Assembly (NCBI RefSeq): GCF_019336435.1
Contig: NZ_JAHWXQ010000001.1
Span: forward strand, 1,054,001-1,118,000
Length of the DNA: 64,000 bases
Origin: Pontibacter populi
GTDB lineage: Bacteria > Bacteroidota > Bacteroidia > Cytophagales > Hymenobacteraceae
Reading direction: 5' to 3'
Shown here: one piece after another, positions 36,057 to 43,810 of the stretch
Layout: every line of letters starts with the position of its first letter
How positions within the stretch are numbered: position 1 is the stretch's first letter
The notes under the pieces: model-generated
Told to the model about the DNA's origin: nothing
What the model saw: only the letters and a program-made list of their open reading frames with translations
Database searches by the model: none
Made by a program: the position numbers and the translations under genes

Positions 36057-37514
36057 TTGCGAAGCACCGTGCAGCACATACATAACTACATAAATGGCCA
36101 GTTAGTAATGCCTGTGGCAGGGCAGTACATCGACAACTATAATCCGGCGCTTGGCGAAGTATATTCTCTTATTCCGGATTCGGATGAGCAGGATGTGGAG
36201 CAGGCGGTGCAGGCGGCGTTGGCAGCTTTCCCGGGGTGGTCTAAAACACCAGCCGAAAAGCGCGGCCAGATTTTGATGCGCATCGCCGATCTGATCGATA
36301 AAAACCTGGACCAACTAGCCGAGGCTGAATCTGTAGACAATGGCAAGCCTTTGAAACTGGCAAAGTCTGTGGATATACCGCGCGCAAGCAGCAACATGCG
36401 CTTTTATGGTACTGCCATTCAGCATTTCGCTTCGGAAGCGCATTACATGGAGGGCACCGATGCCATCAACTATACGGTGCGTCATCCGCATGGCGTAGTG
36501 GGCTGTATCTCTCCCTGGAATTTGCCCTTGTACCTGTTCACCTGGAAAATTGCTCCTGCCCTGGCTGCCGGAAACTGTGTGGTTGCCAAGCCATCCGAAG
36601 CTACACCTATGACGGCCTATTTGCTGTCTGAGATATGTATTGAAGCGGGCTTACCTGCCGGCGTACTGAACATTGTGCATGGCTACGGGCATAAAGTGGG
36701 CGCTTCCATGACGGCCCACCCGAAAGTGCCGGTTATCTCGTTTACAGGCGGCACTGCTACCGGACGAACTATAGCTGCCACAGCTGCTCCCATGTTCAAG
36801 AAACTGTCCTTAGAGTTAGGTGGCAAAAACCCGAACATCATCTTCGCTGACTGCGACTTTAACAACGCGCTGCATACCACTATACACTCATCGTTTGCCA
36901 ACCAGGGACAGATCTGTTTGTGCGGCTCCCGCATCTTTATTGAGCGCCCGATCTATGAGAAGTTTAGAGATGCTTTTGTGGAGAAAGTAAAAGCCATGAA
37001 AGTAGGTGACCCGATGGAAGAAGGTTCTAAGTTAGGCGCAGTGGTATCGGAGCAACACATGCAGAAAGTGCTTTCTTACATAGAATTAGCTAAACAGGAA
37101 GGCGGAACTATACTTACCGGCGGACACCAGGTACAGGTAGAAGGTCGCTGCAAAAATGGCTGGTTTATAGCCCCAACTATAGTTGAAGGCCTGCCCTACA
37201 ACTGCCGCACCAACACCGAAGAGATCTTCGGCCCAGTCGTTACGCTTATGCCTTTCGACTCGGAAGAAGAAGTGATCCAATACGCCAACTGTACCGACTA
37301 CGGTCTTGCCGCCACTATCTGGACAAACAATTTACAACGGGCACACCGCGTAGCACACCAGGTACATTCCGGCATCATCTGGATAAACACCTGGCTCCTA
37401 CGCGACCTGCGCACCCCATTCGGCGGCATGAAAAACTCCGGTGTTGGTCGTGAAGGTGGTTTTGAAGCGCTACGCTTCTTTACCGAGCCGCAGAATATTT
37501 GTGTGAAGTTGTAA
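36057..37514 (+). CDS. Aldehyde dehydrogenase, 2-aminomuconate semialdehyde type
   Basis: The 485-residue NAD(P)-dependent dehydrogenase has the general-base Glu in LELGGKNP (about residue 254) and the catalytic Cys in NQGQICLCGSR (about residue 287). It also has the SPWNLPLYLF segment of the family. The ICLCGSR variant is the one of the ALDH8A1/aminomuconate-semialdehyde group. Together with ACMSD and 3-HAO it would oxidise 2-aminomuconate semialdehyde to 2-aminomuconate. The start is uncertain. TTG 36057 gives the listed length, and GTG 36069 would shorten the protein by four residues. I found no deaminase for the next step here. Confidence 0.85.
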   Translation: MRSTVQHIHNYINGQLVMPVAGQYIDNYNPALGEVYSLIPDSDEQDVEQAVQAALAAFPGWSKTPAEKRGQILMRIADLIDKNLDQLAEAESVDNGKPLKLAKSVDIPRASSNMRFYGTAIQHFASEAHYMEGTDAINYTVRHPHGVVGCISPWNLPLYLFTWKIAPALAAGNCVVAKPSEATPMTAYLLSEICIEAGLPAGVLNIVHGYGHKVGASMTAHPKVPVISFTGGTATGRTIAATAAPMFKKLSLELGGKNPNIIFADCDFNNALHTTIHSSFANQGQICLCGSRIFIERPIYEKFRDAFVEKVKAMKVGDPMEEGSKLGAVVSEQHMQKVLSYIELAKQEGGTILTGGHQVQVEGRCKNGWFIAPTIVEGLPYNCRTNTEEIFGPVVTLMPFDSEEEVIQYANCTDYGLAATIWTNNLQRAHRVAHQVHSGIIWINTWLLRDLRTPFGGMKNSGVGREGGFEALRFFTEPQNICVKL

Positions 37515-37532
37515 AAACTTTTTGAGCCAAAT

Positions 37533-38030
37533 ATGGAAATAGAAAAGCTAAATAGCTTTGAAAAGAGCAGGATCAACCTTGAGATAAAACAAGCTCTGCT
37601 CAGCTCTTTAGCTTTAGGAGTCATAGCGATTATAGTTGCATCTTCATTGACTATTTTCTTCCTAAGAAGTGATAACCTTCATCTAGAAAAAGGCCTTGCG
37701 ATTACATTTGTAGTTTTTGTAGCAGCTACGGGTCTGTTGAGTTACTTCTACCTTTCGATCAAAGACTATTTGGCAGATTTAAGGAGCGGATCAAAGAACA
37801 CATATGTTGGGCAGATAACCGGGAAATCTGTGAATACTAACTGGGGCTGGCACGGTAACACTGCAGCTGATGCCATATCTCAACCAAAACTTGATGAATA
37901 TTTTATAGTTGTAGGACCTCAAAAAATATTTATCTCTAAAGAGGATTTCGATAGATTAAATATTGGAGATATAGTAAAAGCCAGTACTTCAATTAAAAGC
38001 AACATCTTCTTAGGAGTAATAAAGGAATAA
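37533..38030 (+). CDS. Small membrane protein of unknown function
   Basis: The 165-residue protein has a short charged N-terminus, two membrane helices (about 22-46 and 55-80), and a soluble C-terminal part of some 80 residues. That part is rich in strands and contains GQITGKSVNTNWGWHGN and FIVVGPQKIFISKEDFDRLNIGD. The soluble portion looks like a small beta-barrel domain. It follows the aldehyde dehydrogenase by 18 bases and could share its transcript. I do not recognise a family. Confidence 0.65.
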   Translation: MEIEKLNSFEKSRINLEIKQALLSSLALGVIAIIVASSLTIFFLRSDNLHLEKGLAITFVVFVAATGLLSYFYLSIKDYLADLRSGSKNTYVGQITGKSVNTNWGWHGNTAADAISQPKLDEYFIVVGPQKIFISKEDFDRLNIGDIVKASTSIKSNIFLGVIKE

Positions 38031-38040
38031 ACAGATTATG

Positions 38041-38124
38041 CGCTGGCGCGAGCTTGTAGCTCGTGTCTGTTTAGCAATTCAAAGTCAGAAAGTATAAAGC
38101 ACGAGCTACAAGCTCGCGCCAGCG
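38041..38124. repeat. Perfect 25-bp inverted repeat
   Basis: Bases 38041-38065 and 38100-38124 are exact reverse complements with a 34-base loop. The arm contains GCTGGCGCGAGC and GTAGCTCGTG. The first word also opens repeat island C (about 48416) and appears altered in island B. Each arm is itself partly palindromic (GAGCTTGTAGCTC), so cruciform or hairpin folding is likely. There is no T-run, so it is not a typical terminator. Confidence 0.85.
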
Positions 38125-38166
38125 ATAGAAACCTCACCCGATTACACTTCAAAATCCAACTTTCGC

Positions 38167-38198
38167 TTTACCCCCGCTTAAATTTCTGCGTACCTTTG
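38167..38198 (+). promoter_or_regulatory. Candidate promoter abutting the ClC start codon
   Basis: TACCTTTG (38191-38198) is an exact -7 match, with TTTA (38167-38170) 20 bases upstream as a near -33 element. The ATG follows after four bases, so the transcript would start at or next to the initiation codon. Confidence 0.45.
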
Positions 38199-38202
38199 CG
38201 GC

Positions 38203-39486
38203 ATGAAGTATAAAAAAGCAAAACGGTTCCTTTTGTTACGGGACCGGCTAAACTACCCGCTTCGGTTTAACCCGTTCGTGTTTAGCAAATTGTTCTTTCT
38301 GTGGGTGGCAGTAGGAGTAATTGGTGGTGTTATCGCCGGCTCTTACTGGATCGTACTCGAACAACTGCTGCATTTCATGGGTCAGTTTCAGGGGCTTATG
38401 GTTATACCATTAATGGCTACAGCTGGTTTACTGGCTGGTATCATCATCCATAAACTCGGCGACCCCGGTGAAATGGACCTGATCGTGAACAACATCCGTT
38501 TTAAGGGTGGCAAGCTGGAGCCGAAGAATAACCCGTCCATGATCCTTTCGTCGTTGCTGTGTATTGCAAGCGGGGGAAGTGCCGGACCCGAAGCGCCGCT
38601 GGTACAGGTTACCGGCTCTACCGGCTCCTGGATTGCACGCAAACTTAAGTTTAAAGGCGAAGACCTGCGCTCGCTAACTATAGCCGGGATGGCATCAGGG
38701 TTTACGGCCCTTTTTGGTGCGCCGCTGGGTGGTAGCTTGTTCTCTCTGGAAATTCTGCATCACCGCCACGTGGTAGAATATTACCAGGCACTTATTCCTG
38801 CTTTTGTTGCCAGCTGCTCCAGTTTCGTCATTTTTATCCTGATCACGCACATCGGTATTGGCCCTACCTGGAATTTCCCGGTGTATACTACGCCGCAACT
38901 AAACGATTTCTTTTACGCGATGCTGTATGCCCTGGCAGGTACGGCAGTTGGATGGCTTTTTATTTTTACGGTTCGCCAGAGCAAATATATTTTCAGCCTG
39001 GTACGGATGCCTATTTATGTACGTATGGCGATCGGTGGCCTGCTGGTTGGAACTATAGCTTATTACATGCCGCTTACCCGCTATTTCAGCCACGACGAAC
39101 TATCAGTACTGTTACAGGAAAGCTTTTCGGTGGAGTTTCTGCTGACGTTACTTATTGCTAAAATATTTGCCATCAGCTTTACCGTTACTTCAGGCTGGCG
39201 TGGTGGATTTATTATTCCGCTGTTCTTTGTTGGAGCTACTACTGGTCTTATCATCAACTCAGTTTTCCCGGGCCAGAATTTGCCGCTGATACTGGTTAGC
39301 TGTATGGCTGCTATTAATGCCTGTGTTACGCGCACGCCCATTAGCACTATTATCCTGCTTTCCACCTTAACGGGCTTTAATCAGTTTATCCCTATTATGT
39401 TTGCCAGCCTAACAGGTTTTTTCCTGGCACCTAAAACGCCATTAATAAACGCGCAGCTTGGCGTGAAGAGTAAAGAAGAGGAATAG
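38203..39486 (+). CDS. ClC-type chloride channel or Cl-/H+ antiporter
   Basis: The 427-residue membrane protein has about 10-12 helices. It contains the selectivity-filter segments GSGGSAGPEAPLVQ and GWRGGFIIPLFFVGATTG. The gating glutamate in GPEAP is present, which is compatible with either channel or antiporter activity. The carboxy-terminal CBS domains of eukaryotic ClC proteins are absent. A promoter-like box lies directly at the start codon. A perfect inverted repeat lies further upstream. Confidence 0.88.
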   Translation: MKYKKAKRFLLLRDRLNYPLRFNPFVFSKLFFLWVAVGVIGGVIAGSYWIVLEQLLHFMGQFQGLMVIPLMATAGLLAGIIIHKLGDPGEMDLIVNNIRFKGGKLEPKNNPSMILSSLLCIASGGSAGPEAPLVQVTGSTGSWIARKLKFKGEDLRSLTIAGMASGFTALFGAPLGGSLFSLEILHHRHVVEYYQALIPAFVASCSSFVIFILITHIGIGPTWNFPVYTTPQLNDFFYAMLYALAGTAVGWLFIFTVRQSKYIFSLVRMPIYVRMAIGGLLVGTIAYYMPLTRYFSHDELSVLLQESFSVEFLLTLLIAKIFAISFTVTSGWRGGFIIPLFFVGATTGLIINSVFPGQNLPLILVSCMAAINACVTRTPISTIILLSTLTGFNQFIPIMFASLTGFFLAPKTPLINAQLGVKSKEEE

Positions 39487-39561
39487 ATTGTTCCGGGAGC
39501 ATAAGCCTTTCTTTATCAGGAGCGTACTTTACTATAGTACCATTACATTCCTGATTGAAAG

Positions 39562-40422
39562 ATGGCAAAGCGCGCACCAACTGCAGTTCTCCCATTTATA
39601 CTTTCTGAGCTGAACGAGAGCGAGGAAAGCCTGCGGGCACAAGGCATAGAGGCAGAAGCATTGCTTGCCATCTATAACGACTATATTTGCCGCTTAGATG
39701 AGCTCAGAACTATAGCCGCGTTTGTAACAGATACCGTAGCCCGTCATGAAGATGTGCACGCGGCGCGTTACAGAGTAAAGGAGCCGTTACACCTGCTAAA
39801 AAAGATCCTCCGCAAAAAGAAAGAGTACCCCGACCGCCATTTAAATGCAGCTAACTATACGGCTTACATAAACGACCTGGCCGGTGTACGTATACTGCAC
39901 CTCTCCAAACAATCATGCCACCACATAGCCAACTATATACAGCAAAACTGGGAGCTGAAACGGGAACCGTATGCTTATGTAAAAGAAGGCGACACTTCAG
40001 AAGCAAAGGAATTTGGAGCCTTCAACTACAGGGTAATGATGAATGACCGTGGATATAAAGCGCAGCATTACATTATCAAAGTACAGGCCACCCGGCAACT
40101 ATATTTTATCGAGGTTCAGGTAAAAACGTTGTTTGAGGAAGGCTGGAGCGAGATAGATCACTGCATCCGGTACCCGGACCATAAGCCGAACGAGCTCCTG
40201 AATAGATTGCTATGGCTATTGAACCAGGCCACTTCTAACGCCGACTTGCTGGCAACTCAGATACAGGCACTCGCTAACGAACTGCACAACTATAAGCAAG
40301 GCCATAAAGCAGGAATAACAGTCTCGCAGTTGCACAGCCACATCGATGACCTACCCGTTGACCAACAGGAAAAACAGTATTTGTATGCCTGCCTGGCTAA
40401 GCTGACTAATAGCGAACTATAG
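39562..40422 (+). CDS. Stand-alone RelA/SpoT-type nucleotide synthetase (small alarmone synthetase-like)
   Basis: The 286-residue protein has a single RelA/SpoT synthetase domain at about residues 60-230, with no HD hydrolase, TGS or ACT domain. Motifs are the YRVKEPLHLLKKIL substrate segment, DLAGVRIL, a G-loop-like DRGYKAQHYIIK and FIEVQVKTLFEEGWSEIDH, which includes the synthetase Glu and Trp-Asp-His ends. Typical members form (p)ppGpp from ATP and GDP or GTP, while some toxic relatives modify tRNA or make other alarmones. The N- and C-terminal helices are family-typical. The ClC gene lies upstream and an unrelated secreted protein is convergent five bases after its stop. Confidence 0.82.
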   Translation: MAKRAPTAVLPFILSELNESEESLRAQGIEAEALLAIYNDYICRLDELRTIAAFVTDTVARHEDVHAARYRVKEPLHLLKKILRKKKEYPDRHLNAANYTAYINDLAGVRILHLSKQSCHHIANYIQQNWELKREPYAYVKEGDTSEAKEFGAFNYRVMMNDRGYKAQHYIIKVQATRQLYFIEVQVKTLFEEGWSEIDHCIRYPDHKPNELLNRLLWLLNQATSNADLLATQIQALANELHNYKQGHKAGITVSQLHSHIDDLPVDQQEKQYLYACLAKLTNSEL

Positions 40423-40426
40423 GTTT

Positions 40427-41218
40427 CTACTTTTTATCAGGCACCAGGTTATGGGCTACCAGTTTCCATTTTCCGTCCAGCATTTTCCAGACTTTAAGGT
40501 AGTGCCCCGTTGTCTCACCCTGCATATAGCTCCCATAGGTATACCCCATATCTGCAGAAGGCGAAAGCTCATGCCCAAGCGTAGTGTAAACTATAGTTGC
40601 GGCTGGCTCTATGGGTGTGTTTTTGTATCTGTAAGGATATTCACCGTGCCGGTAAATCAGTGTTTCATCATAATAAGGCTGTACTTTCTGCACATCGCTG
40701 GCTAGCAAATCCTTTTCTGAGCCTTTACCTGTAGTTTCTTTTATAGCTGGAGCCGGCTGGTATGTTTCCGGTTTTATCAGATCCGCTGAAAATGAATTGC
40801 CCATATCAACAGCCACTTTCCATTGCCCGTTTGGTTGTTTGCGCCAAACCGATAAGTAGAACCCGGCACCGGCAGGCTTTTCATCTTCGGGATTGGCCTT
40901 AAATTCATAAGGGCCTGTTGTGTAACCCCAGTCTAGTGAAGCAGAAATGTCGGCGTAAGCGGGATACCAGGTGAGCAAGGCTTTACTTTCAGGTGCTTCG
41001 GAGTGCAGCTTTTTACCGTTTGTTAGTGTTGGTGCAAACACAATTCCGTCGTCGGCCATGTTCTCTGCAAAAGCCTTATGAAATCCTTTTTTAGCTGAGG
41101 TGGCGGCAAAGTTGCGTTCGGCAGTGGCGAGGCTTTCAAGCGCTTTATCGCGGGTAGTATTGGCAGTCTGCAAAGCGCACAGCAAAACTGCAAACGTAAG
41201 TAACAAGGTAATCTTCAT
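40427..41218 (-). CDS. Secreted NTF2/SnoaL-like protein with two similar halves
   Basis: The 263-residue protein has a signal peptide (cleavage near residue 20). It has two parts that both end in GHYLKVWKMLDGKWKLVAHNLV-like or FYLSVWRKQPNGQWKVAVDMGN strands, a pattern of DUF4440/SnoaL-type NTF2-fold domains. Each half also has a DWGYTTG or DMGYTYG element. The two halves probably arose by internal duplication. No catalytic residues can be inferred. Its stop lies four bases from the stop of the convergent synthetase. Confidence 0.7.
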   Translation of the reverse strand: MKITLLLTFAVLLCALQTANTTRDKALESLATAERNFAATSAKKGFHKAFAENMADDGIVFAPTLTNGKKLHSEAPESKALLTWYPAYADISASLDWGYTTGPYEFKANPEDEKPAGAGFYLSVWRKQPNGQWKVAVDMGNSFSADLIKPETYQPAPAIKETTGKGSEKDLLASDVQKVQPYYDETLIYRHGEYPYRYKNTPIEPAATIVYTTLGHELSPSADMGYTYGSYMQGETTGHYLKVWKMLDGKWKLVAHNLVPDKK

Positions 41219-41348
41219 AGTTCTATAGTTTAAGTGCGGAAAGAGTGGTTAAATATAGTTGTAATTTCGAAAACCACACACCATCAACTAACTAAATTAC
41301 AACCACTTATCTACATTAATCAACTATAAAAATAAGTCACAGAAGTAA

Positions 41349-41376
41349 AAAAGGCCCACCGTTACCGGCAGGCCTT
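41349..41376 (-). terminator. Terminator of the DPP-IV-like peptidase gene
   Basis: On the minus strand AAGGCC pairs with GGCCTT with an inner CCG/CGG stem, and TTTTTT follows. An AACTATAGTT palindrome lies alongside at 41379-41388. Confidence 0.75.
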
Positions 41377-41398
41377 CTAACTATAGTTTATAGGTTAC

Positions 41399-43636
41399 TT
41401 ACTGGTTTTGCTTCTCATCAGATGAGTTGATAAGCTTGCGCTCCAGGAAGTCTGTCATCATTGTAAAGCGGTGCAGCGAAGTAATACCACCACCTACACC
41501 GTGGTTACGGTTCGGGTAGTAGAAGCTTTCGAATTGCTTGTTGGCGCTGATCAAGGCATCCTGCATCGCTACTGCATTCTGGAAATGTACGTTATCATCT
41601 CCTGTACCGTGGATCAGCAACAGCTCGCCCTGTAGTTTATCTGCAAAGAACAGTGGTGAGTTATCGTCGTAACCGGCAGCATTCTCCTGTGGTGTTTTCA
41701 GGAAGCGCTCAGTGTAAATAGTATCATAGTACCTCCAGTTAGTAACAGGCGCTACTGAAATACCGGCTGCAAACACGCCATTGCCTTTGGTTAAGCCCAG
41801 CAACGTCATATAACCACCATAACTATGGCCCCAGATACCAATGCGGTTCTTGTCTACATAGTTCTGGTTGCCCAGCCACTTGGCCGCTTCAATTTGGTCT
41901 TCTATTTCGTACTTTCCTAAGTTAGCGTAAGTGGTTTTCTTAAATTCAGCACCACGGGCACCAGTACCACGGTTATCCACACTTACCACAATCATTCCTT
42001 TGCTTGCCAACACCTGGTACCACAGGTAGTTTGTGCCACCCCAGCTATTCGTTACTGTTTGTGAGCCCGGACCACCATACACAAACATCAGCACTGGGTA
42101 CTTTTTGTTCGGGTCAAAATCAGTTGGTTTTATCATCCAGCCGTTCAGTTGTGTGCCATCAGCAGTTTTCATAGTAAAGAACTCCTGCTTAGCAATGTTG
42201 AACTGGTCCAGTGTGTTTTTCAGCTTCTGGTTATCTTCCAGCGTTTTTATCAGCTTGCCATCTTTAGCTGTCTGCAGCGCAACAACAGGCACCTGGTTGG
42301 CAGCAGAACTATAATCGAGGAAGTATTTAAAGTCGTTGCTCAGGTTTACGCGGTGCGTACCGGCAGTAGTAGTCAGGCGCTTTTTGTTTTTGCCTTTGCT
42401 GCTGATGCTGTACAGGTGGCGCTCCAGCGGCGATACTTCTGTAGACATGTAATACAGGCGGTCGTTTTTCTCATCGTAACCTTCGTAGCTGCTTACTTCC
42501 CAGTTGCCGTTTGTGATCTGGCGCACCAGCTTACCGTTCATGTTGTACAGGTACAGGTGGTTAAAGCCTTTCACTTCTGAACTATGGATAAAGTGCTTGC
42601 CATCTTTCAGGTAAGTCAGGTCGTCGGTAATGTCGATGTAAGCTTTATCGGTTTCTTTCAGAACTACATCGGCCTTACCGGTTGTAGCGTTGGCGTGCAG
42701 AATCTCCAGGGTGTTCTGCAGGCGGTTCATTTTCTGGATAGACAACAGGTTAGGATTGTTTGTCCATTTAATGCGCGGGATATAGATATCGGCTTCGTTG
42801 CCTGTATCCATTTTTACAGTTTTAGCGCTGGCCACATCATACACCGACACCTTTACTTTTGAGTTAGCCTCACCTGGTTTCGGGTATTTAAATTTATTAT
42901 CCTGCGGGTATAGTTCGCCCCACATCTGCATGTTAAACTCGGGTACGTTAGTTTCATCAAATGTGTAAAAAGCAATCTTTTTACCATCCGGCGACCAGTG
43001 GAAGCCCTGCGCAAACGAGAATTCCTCTTCGTAAACCCAGTCAGCAGATCCGTTAATGATAGAATTGAATTTACCATCCGTAGTGATCTGCGTTTCCTTC
43101 ATGTTGCTCAGGTCAGTCACAAACATGTTGTTGTCGCGGGCAAAGGCAACACGCTTGGCATCTGGTGAGAAAGTTGCATATAGTTGCTTACCACCGTTGC
43201 TTAGCTTGGTTAGTTTTTTAGACGCAAGGTCGTAGATATAAAACTCAGCTTTGGAAGAACGACGGTAGATCTGCTCGGTACCAGTAGAGAATAATACTTT
43301 CTGCTCGTCTGAAGAGAAGGTATAGTTATCGAACTGAATTGGTGTGTTGCTTCCTTCTGGCTTCAGGTTTTCACCTTCAATAATAGTGCTTACTGGTTTG
43401 CCTGTGGTTACATCATATTTTACAATGTCGGCCACTTTGTTCTTCTCGTCAGCTACGGTAGAACTATAGTACTGGCCGTCTTTCATCCAGTTTACACCAT
43501 ACACCGACTGGGCTCTGAATGTACCTTTGCGGTAAATATCTTCCAGGGTGATGTCTTTTTTCTGCTGCGCCTGCGCCACAAAAGCGAAGCAAAGCAACAT
43601 AGCAGCCAAAAGGTTTGATCTGAGTTTGATATGCAT
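41399..43636 (-). CDS. S9 family peptidase, dipeptidyl-peptidase IV-like
   Basis: The 745-residue protein has a signal peptide ending in AQAQQ, an N-terminal DPP-IV beta-propeller (about 40-480) and a C-terminal alpha/beta hydrolase. The catalytic Ser is in WGHSYGGYM, the Asp in GTGDDNVHFQ and the His in NRNHGV. Asn/Tyr in VYGGPGSQT is the oxyanion region. The propeller contains DWVYEEEFSF, the double-Glu motif that binds the peptide amino terminus, so it should release X-Pro or X-Ala dipeptides. It acts in the periplasm. A strong terminator follows and the gene stands alone. Confidence 0.93.
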   Translation of the reverse strand: MHIKLRSNLLAAMLLCFAFVAQAQQKKDITLEDIYRKGTFRAQSVYGVNWMKDGQYYSSTVADEKNKVADIVKYDVTTGKPVSTIIEGENLKPEGSNTPIQFDNYTFSSDEQKVLFSTGTEQIYRRSSKAEFYIYDLASKKLTKLSNGGKQLYATFSPDAKRVAFARDNNMFVTDLSNMKETQITTDGKFNSIINGSADWVYEEEFSFAQGFHWSPDGKKIAFYTFDETNVPEFNMQMWGELYPQDNKFKYPKPGEANSKVKVSVYDVASAKTVKMDTGNEADIYIPRIKWTNNPNLLSIQKMNRLQNTLEILHANATTGKADVVLKETDKAYIDITDDLTYLKDGKHFIHSSEVKGFNHLYLYNMNGKLVRQITNGNWEVSSYEGYDEKNDRLYYMSTEVSPLERHLYSISSKGKNKKRLTTTAGTHRVNLSNDFKYFLDYSSAANQVPVVALQTAKDGKLIKTLEDNQKLKNTLDQFNIAKQEFFTMKTADGTQLNGWMIKPTDFDPNKKYPVLMFVYGGPGSQTVTNSWGGTNYLWYQVLASKGMIVVSVDNRGTGARGAEFKKTTYANLGKYEIEDQIEAAKWLGNQNYVDKNRIGIWGHSYGGYMTLLGLTKGNGVFAAGISVAPVTNWRYYDTIYTERFLKTPQENAAGYDDNSPLFFADKLQGELLLIHGTGDDNVHFQNAVAMQDALISANKQFESFYYPNRNHGVGGGITSLHRFTMMTDFLERKLINSSDEKQNQ

Positions 43637-43756
43637 GCGATTAGTTAATTGTTAGTTTAGCTCCCCTAATTTAAGCGATTAATATTGTTCTGCCATACTT
43701 TACAGTTAAAACCATGCCTGTAACCCATCCAAAGTATAACTATGGCTTGTAAAAGC

Positions 43757-43789
43757 AAAAAGCGCCCGGCCATAAGCCCTGCGCTTTTT
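43757..43789 (-). terminator. Terminator of the FadL-type porin gene
   Basis: On the minus strand AAAAAGCGC pairs with GCGCTTTTT with an inner GGC/GCC stem, 20 bases beyond the stop codon. Confidence 0.8.
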
Positions 43790-43810
43790 AAACTGGAAGT
43801 ATCGTTCTAA

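Noticed and set aside
37840-37870. Sigma-54 type TGGCAC promoter in the hypothetical gene
   Set aside because: The spacing between the GG and GC elements is 12, not 10, and the site is inside a coding region.
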